The notes beneath the pieces are model-generated. The model worked only from the letters and a program-made list of their open reading frames with translations, made no database searches and was not told the origin of the DNA. From contig CAYMDH010000010.1 in the NCBI GenBank assembly GCA_964389205.1, positions 22,775-86,774 on the forward strand: a stretch of 64,000 nucleotides of DNA. Reading direction: 5' to 3'. A program made the translations under genes and the position numbers. Within the stretch, counting starts at the first letter, position 1. The number at the start of each line of letters is the position of its first letter. Positions 60,448-64,000 of this stretch are shown here, in pieces. The DNA is from Leptobacterium sp964389205. Lineage in GTDB: Bacteria > Bacteroidota > Bacteroidia > Flavobacteriales > Flavobacteriaceae.

Positions 60448-61243
60448 ATTACCTCTTAAATCGGTTATTTTATTACTAATGATTGCGTGTATAAGTTCAT
60501 GCAAACAATCTACCGCAGAAAAAGATACTTCTATTGAAACAACTTCAACTGAAATATCAAAACCAGAACCAACTAAACCAGAAGAAACAGAAGTTTGGGA
60601 ACCTCAACCAACTATTATAACTCCTGTTTATCAAGGTGTTGCACCTTCAGATGCCATTGTATTATTTAATGGCAATGGATTGGGACAATGGGAATCTTCA
60701 AATGACGGCTCTCAAGCAACATGGACACTAAATGAAGATGGTAGTATGACTGTAAAACCTGGTGCTGGAGACATACAAACCAAGCAATCTTTTGGAAGTA
60801 TTCAATTGCATATTGAATGGAAAAGCCCAGAAATTGCAGTAAGTGAAGGGCAGGGTAGAGGAAATAGTGGTATCTTTTTCCAGAATAAATACGAAGTTCA
60901 AATTTTAGATAATTTTCAGAATAAAACATATGCCAATGGACAAGCCGGAGCAATCTATAAACAGACTCCTCCTCTAGTAAATGCAGGGAAAAAACGAGCA
61001 GAGTGGCAAACGTATGATATCATTTTTAACGCCCCAGAGTTTAACGAAGCAGGTGATAAAACTACTTCTGGATACTTTACTGTATTGCACAATGGCATTC
61101 TAATTCAAAATCATACAGAAATTTTAGGAACCACTGAATATATAGGATGGCCTAAAAATGATGCCCATGGAGAAGATATCATAAAATTACAAGATCATAG
61201 CAATTTAGTTAGCTATAGAAATATTTGGGTACGAGAACTGTAA
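60440..61243 (+). CDS. DUF1080 lipoprotein (3-keto-disaccharide hydrolase family), copy 2
   Basis: A 267-residue lipoprotein (Cys21, CISSC) with a Thr/Glu/Pro-rich linker to about residue 60 and a DUF1080 domain. Motifs are DAIVLFNGNGLGQWESS, RGNSGIFFQNKYEVQILDN, AGAIYKQTPP and IIKLQDHSNLVSYRNIWV. It shares the fold but only modest identity with copy 1, and lacks its GVHED segment, so the two probably differ in substrate. Overlap of eight bases with copy 1 suggests coupled translation. Confidence 0.9.
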   Translation: MNKLPLKSVILLLMIACISSCKQSTAEKDTSIETTSTEISKPEPTKPEETEVWEPQPTIITPVYQGVAPSDAIVLFNGNGLGQWESSNDGSQATWTLNEDGSMTVKPGAGDIQTKQSFGSIQLHIEWKSPEIAVSEGQGRGNSGIFFQNKYEVQILDNFQNKTYANGQAGAIYKQTPPLVNAGKKRAEWQTYDIIFNAPEFNEAGDKTTSGYFTVLHNGILIQNHTEILGTTEYIGWPKNDAHGEDIIKLQDHSNLVSYRNIWVREL

Positions 61244-61249
61244 AAAACC

Positions 61250-61600
61250 ATGTTTGCATTACTATCATTTTTAGGAATTGGTTTTTTGCTATATATCACA
61301 GGATGGTTTTATAAAAAATATCCTCCTAAAAAGATCAACCACTTATACGGATATCGAACTAAAAGAACAATGGCCAACCAAGAGGTTTGGGATTTCGCCA
61401 ATAAAATAGGGGCAAAAATGATTTTCTTGTGGGCAAGTTTATATATGGTAGTAATCATTATCATTTATTGGTTTGTTTCCATCGAAACATTCCTTGTAGC
61501 TTCCATTTCTATATTTGTTGTTAGCTTTATTATTTCTTTTATATGGTCTGAATCTATTCTTAATAAACATTTTGATAAAAATGGAACCCCTATCAAGTAA
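61250..61600 (+). CDS. SdpI-family membrane protein
   Basis: A 116-residue protein with three hydrophobic segments and the SdpI-like cytoplasmic stretch KKINHLYGYRTKRTMANQEVWDFANKIG. SdpI of Bacillus is an immunity protein against a killing peptide, but most SdpI-like proteins have no known role. It lies six bases after the second DUF1080 gene and may be the last gene of that transcript. Confidence 0.85.
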   Translation: MFALLSFLGIGFLLYITGWFYKKYPPKKINHLYGYRTKRTMANQEVWDFANKIGAKMIFLWASLYMVVIIIIYWFVSIETFLVASISIFVVSFIISFIWSESILNKHFDKNGTPIK

Positions 61601-61661
61601 GAATTAAATATTCTTCACCTCAGCTAGTTATATAACTATTTTCAAAGCTTACGGTTTTGAT

Positions 61662-61669
61662 TACCTTTG
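61662..61669 (+). promoter_or_regulatory. -7 box TACCTTTG ahead of yicC
   Basis: TACCTTTG is a perfect TANNTTTG box 21 bases ahead of the yicC ATG at 61691. No TTG lies at the ideal -33 distance, so only the -7 element is called. Confidence 0.45.
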
Positions 61670-61690
61670 TGCAACTTTTAATTACAATTT

Positions 61691-62548
61691 ATGATTCAAT
61701 CTATGACCGGTTTCGGTAAAAACGTGATACAGCTTCCTACTAAAAAAATTACCGTTGAATTAAAATCGCTTAACAGTAAGAATCTAGATCTCAATGCAAG
61801 AATGCCATCTATTTATAGGGAAAAAGAACTTGAACTTAGAAACATTATAGCAAGATCATTAGTTAGAGGGAAAATTGATTTTGGATTGTATATAGAAGTT
61901 ACAGGAGAAGAAACGTCTACACAACTTAATGAAGGTGTTGTAAAGCAATATATGAATCAACTAAAAAATGTAACGAATGGAGATGATATTGAGTTGTTAA
62001 AAATGGCTGTTCGTATGCCAGATGCTTTAAAAACTGAACGTGATCAAATAGATGATGAAGAATACAAGTCTATTAAAAATGCCTTGAAACAAGGGCTTAA
62101 CGAAATCAACAAATTTCGTAGTGAAGAAGGAAAAGTGTTGGAAGATGAATTTTCATTGAGAATTAACAATATTGACACACTTCTTGAAGAGGTAAAAAAA
62201 ATAGACCCCGATAGAATGGCTCAAGTAAGAGAGCGTTTAGACAAAGCAGTAAAAGAAGTAAAAGAAACTGTTGACGCCAATCGTTTTGAGCAAGAGCTTA
62301 TTTATTATCTTGAAAAATTTGATATTACAGAAGAAAAAGTACGTTTAGCAAACCACTTAGACTATTTTAAGAAAACACTAAATTCTAAAGACTCTAATGG
62401 TAAAAAATTAGGGTTTATTTCTCAAGAAATAGGAAGAGAAATTAATACTATGGGATCTAAAGCAAATTATGCTGATATGCAGCAAATTGTTATTCAGATG
62501 AAAGATGAGCTTGAAAAAATTAAAGAACAACTTCTAAATGTACTCTAA
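61691..62548 (+). CDS. yicC: YicC-family endoribonuclease-like protein
   Basis: A 285-residue member of the YicC family. The N-terminus MIQSMTGFGKN and the DUF1732 C-terminus (IGREINTMGSKANYADMQQIVIQMKDELEKI region) are both present and typical. The E. coli homologue has been described as a ribonuclease acting on small RNA; the exact target here is unknown. The stop shares a base with the start of gmk, so the genes are coupled in the usual Bacteroidota order yicC-gmk-nadD. Confidence 0.94.
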   Translation: MIQSMTGFGKNVIQLPTKKITVELKSLNSKNLDLNARMPSIYREKELELRNIIARSLVRGKIDFGLYIEVTGEETSTQLNEGVVKQYMNQLKNVTNGDDIELLKMAVRMPDALKTERDQIDDEEYKSIKNALKQGLNEINKFRSEEGKVLEDEFSLRINNIDTLLEEVKKIDPDRMAQVRERLDKAVKEVKETVDANRFEQELIYYLEKFDITEEKVRLANHLDYFKKTLNSKDSNGKKLGFISQEIGREINTMGSKANYADMQQIVIQMKDELEKIKEQLLNVL

Positions 62549-63132
62549 TGAAAAAGGAAGGAAAGCTTCTTATTTTTTCTGCCCCTTCTGGATCTGGAAA
62601 AACCACTATTGTCAGGCATCTTTTACAACATCCTGAACTTAATTTAGAATTTTCAATTTCTGCTACATCAAGAGAAAAAAGAGGCGAGGAAATTGATGGG
62701 CAACACTATTATTTTATTTCTTTAGAAAGTTTTAAATCTCATATTAAAAATGAGGATTTTTTAGAATGGGAAGAAGTATATAGAGATAGTTTTTATGGAA
62801 CACTTAAAAGTGAAATAGAACGAATTTGGGCATTAGGAAAACATGTGATTTTTGATATTGATGTAGTGGGTGGACTGCGAATTAAAAAGAAGTTTCCTGA
62901 ACAAACACTAGCTGTTTTTGTAAAGCCTCCAAGTGTAGACGAATTAAAAATTCGATTGAAAAAAAGACAAACTGAAAGTGAAGATAAAATTAATATGCGT
63001 GTAGCCAAAGCATCTGTAGAGCTCGCTACTGCACCTCAGTTTGATACTATTATTAACAATATAGATTTAGATACAGCCAAGGGAGAAGCATATGATTTGG
63101 TCGCTAATTTTATTGGATTGAATAAAGGATAA
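62548..63132 (+). CDS. gmk: Guanylate kinase
   Basis: A 194-residue enzyme that phosphorylates GMP to GDP. The P-loop is SAPSGSGKTT (about residues 11-20). The GMP-binding region is SATSREKRGEEIDGQHYYF, followed by FLEWEEVYRDSFYGTL and DIDVVGGLRIK. Full length and cytoplasmic, with one-base overlap with yicC and nadD immediately downstream. Confidence 0.97.
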   Translation: MKKEGKLLIFSAPSGSGKTTIVRHLLQHPELNLEFSISATSREKRGEEIDGQHYYFISLESFKSHIKNEDFLEWEEVYRDSFYGTLKSEIERIWALGKHVIFDIDVVGGLRIKKKFPEQTLAVFVKPPSVDELKIRLKKRQTESEDKINMRVAKASVELATAPQFDTIINNIDLDTAKGEAYDLVANFIGLNKG

Positions 63133-63723
63133 ATGAAAAAAAAAATAGGGTTATATTTTGGCACTTACAATCCTATACATGTTGGTCACTTAACTATTGC
63201 TAATCATATGGCGGAATTTAGTGATTTAGATGAGGTTTGGTTTGTTGTTACACCTCATAATCCTTTTAAGAAAAAAAAATCATTACTAGATAATAATCAT
63301 CGCTATCAAATGGTTTTTGAAGCCATTAAAGAGTATTCTAAACTCAAAGTAAGTGCTATTGAGTTTAAGCTTCCTCAACCAAATTATACTATTGATACGC
63401 TGGCTTACATTAGTGAAAAATATCCTGATTTTGAATTTTCCCTAATTATGGGAGAAGACAATCTTAAAAGCTTTCACAAATGGAAAAATTATGAGGTAAT
63501 ACTTGAAAATCATCATATTTATGTATATCCTAGGATTGCTGATGGAGTTATAGATTCAAAATTTAAAGAACATCCCCATATTCATAAAGTTGATGCCCCC
63601 ATCATGCAAATATCTTCTACTTTTATTCGAAAAAGCATTGCAGAAAATATAAATGTTCGTCCACTTCTTTCAGATACTGTTTGGAAATATGTTGATGAAA
63701 TGAATTTTTATAAGAAAAAATAA
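63133..63723 (+). CDS. nadD: Nicotinate-nucleotide adenylyltransferase
   Basis: A 196-residue enzyme that makes nicotinate adenine dinucleotide in NAD synthesis. The nucleotidyltransferase motif is FGTYNPIHVGHL near the N-terminus, and the second motif ISSTFIRKSI near the C-terminus. Length is normal. It directly follows gmk with no spacer and ends the operon. Confidence 0.96.
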   Translation: MKKKIGLYFGTYNPIHVGHLTIANHMAEFSDLDEVWFVVTPHNPFKKKKSLLDNNHRYQMVFEAIKEYSKLKVSAIEFKLPQPNYTIDTLAYISEKYPDFEFSLIMGEDNLKSFHKWKNYEVILENHHIYVYPRIADGVIDSKFKEHPHIHKVDAPIMQISSTFIRKSIAENINVRPLLSDTVWKYVDEMNFYKKK

Positions 63724-63747
63724 CTTCATTTTTAATCTTTGAAAAAA

Positions 63748-63785
63748 GAAACCGCCTTTTCATATGTCTACAAAAAAGCGGTTTC
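63748..63785. terminator. Hairpin after nadD, possible terminator
   Basis: GAAACCGC (63748-63755) pairs with GCGGTTTC (63778-63785), extended by TTTT/AAAA. The T tail is better on the minus strand. It is 25 bases past the nadD stop and may end that operon. The remaining 215 bases to the window end show no gene. Confidence 0.5.
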
Positions 63786-64000
63786 CAAACTAAATAACCA
63801 ACCAAAAAATCTTACTATACTTTATATTTCTTATATATCTAAGTTTCACAAACCGTGCCAAAATTTAAAAAAATAGCTTATTTTATAATAACGATATGTT
63901 AAAAACAATCATTGTTTATATAGTCATAATCTATTGTTAAAGTTTACTTATAACCTGAGTTCGATTAATAAAAAGCGAGTTGATTAGTTTTAATAGATTG

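Noticed and set aside
63786..64000. Gene or promoter at the right edge
   Set aside because: No ORF with coding character and no clear TTG/TANNTTTG pair on either strand.
1..64000. CRISPR arrays, tRNA or rRNA genes, insertion sequences
   Set aside because: No regularly spaced repeats, no cloverleaf-type sequence with a recognisable T-loop, and no transposase frames were seen on reading both strands; a tRNAscan-SE and ISfinder run would settle it.

Overview
This AT-rich window reads as chromosomal DNA of a marine-type Flavobacteriaceae bacterium (Bacteroidota). The grounds are: SusC/Oar/heme-type TonB-dependent receptors with carboxypeptidase-like N-terminal domains, many short lipoproteins, promoters of the TTG / TANNTTTG type, flavobacterial forms of HmgA, LspA and a DksA-like protein, the yicC-gmk-nadD order, and KGG-leader precursor peptides. 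The genus cannot be fixed from sequence alone. I see no rRNA, tRNA, CRISPR array, prophage or insertion sequence.

Layout. 1-4.7 kb: first codons of a probable glyS, a membrane-anchored coiled-coil protein, comF, a large Ig-like lipoprotein, an omega-amidase-type nitrilase and an ankyrin protein. 5.0-6.0 kb: three KGG-leader precursor peptides plus one decayed copy, with no modification enzyme beside them. 6.0-11.3 kb: a TonB receptor, a DUF5689/lamin-tail lipoprotein and a secreted endonuclease. 11.35-11.85 kb: two sister 34-residue LGG peptides and a fourth intact KGG precursor whose core matches one at 5.3 kb. 12.0-15.9 kb: a small membrane protein and an Oar-like receptor broken by one missing base. 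16-27.5 kb, all minus: pgi, an M23 peptidase, tryptophan dioxygenase, a DUF3108 protein, hpd, hmgA (aromatic amino-acid breakdown), a patatin/BamA-type protein and uvrC. 27.7-30.5 kb: a small membrane protein, 5-formyl-THF cyclo-ligase and a PAS histidine kinase with a single-domain response regulator. 30.5-40.4 kb, minus: lspA, an adhesin-like protein, a DksA-like protein, ileS, a heme-type TonB receptor, recO and gdhA. 40.6-49.4 kb: mixed housekeeping genes including metB, with a badly decayed bestrophin pseudogene at about 45.7-46.7 kb.

49.4-61.2 kb is the most coherent accessory system: a probable 3-keto-glycoside pathway. A GMC flavoprotein (with a Cys-x5-Cys-x3-Cys motif) and its Tat-signal partner subunit would oxidise a sugar at C3. 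TIM-barrel isomerases, two Gfo/Idh/MocA oxidoreductases, two DUF1080 (3-keto-disaccharide hydrolase family) lipoproteins and an MFS permease would cleave, import and re-reduce the products. An ApbE flavin transferase sits inside the locus. Several activities occur both as exported/lipoprotein and as cytoplasmic versions, which suggests a two-compartment pathway. 61.2-63.7 kb: an SdpI-like protein and yicC-gmk-nadD.

Main points for follow-up: the peptide families at 5-12 kb, the 3-keto-sugar locus, the two pseudogenes, and a possible small RNA at about 20.8-20.9 kb.
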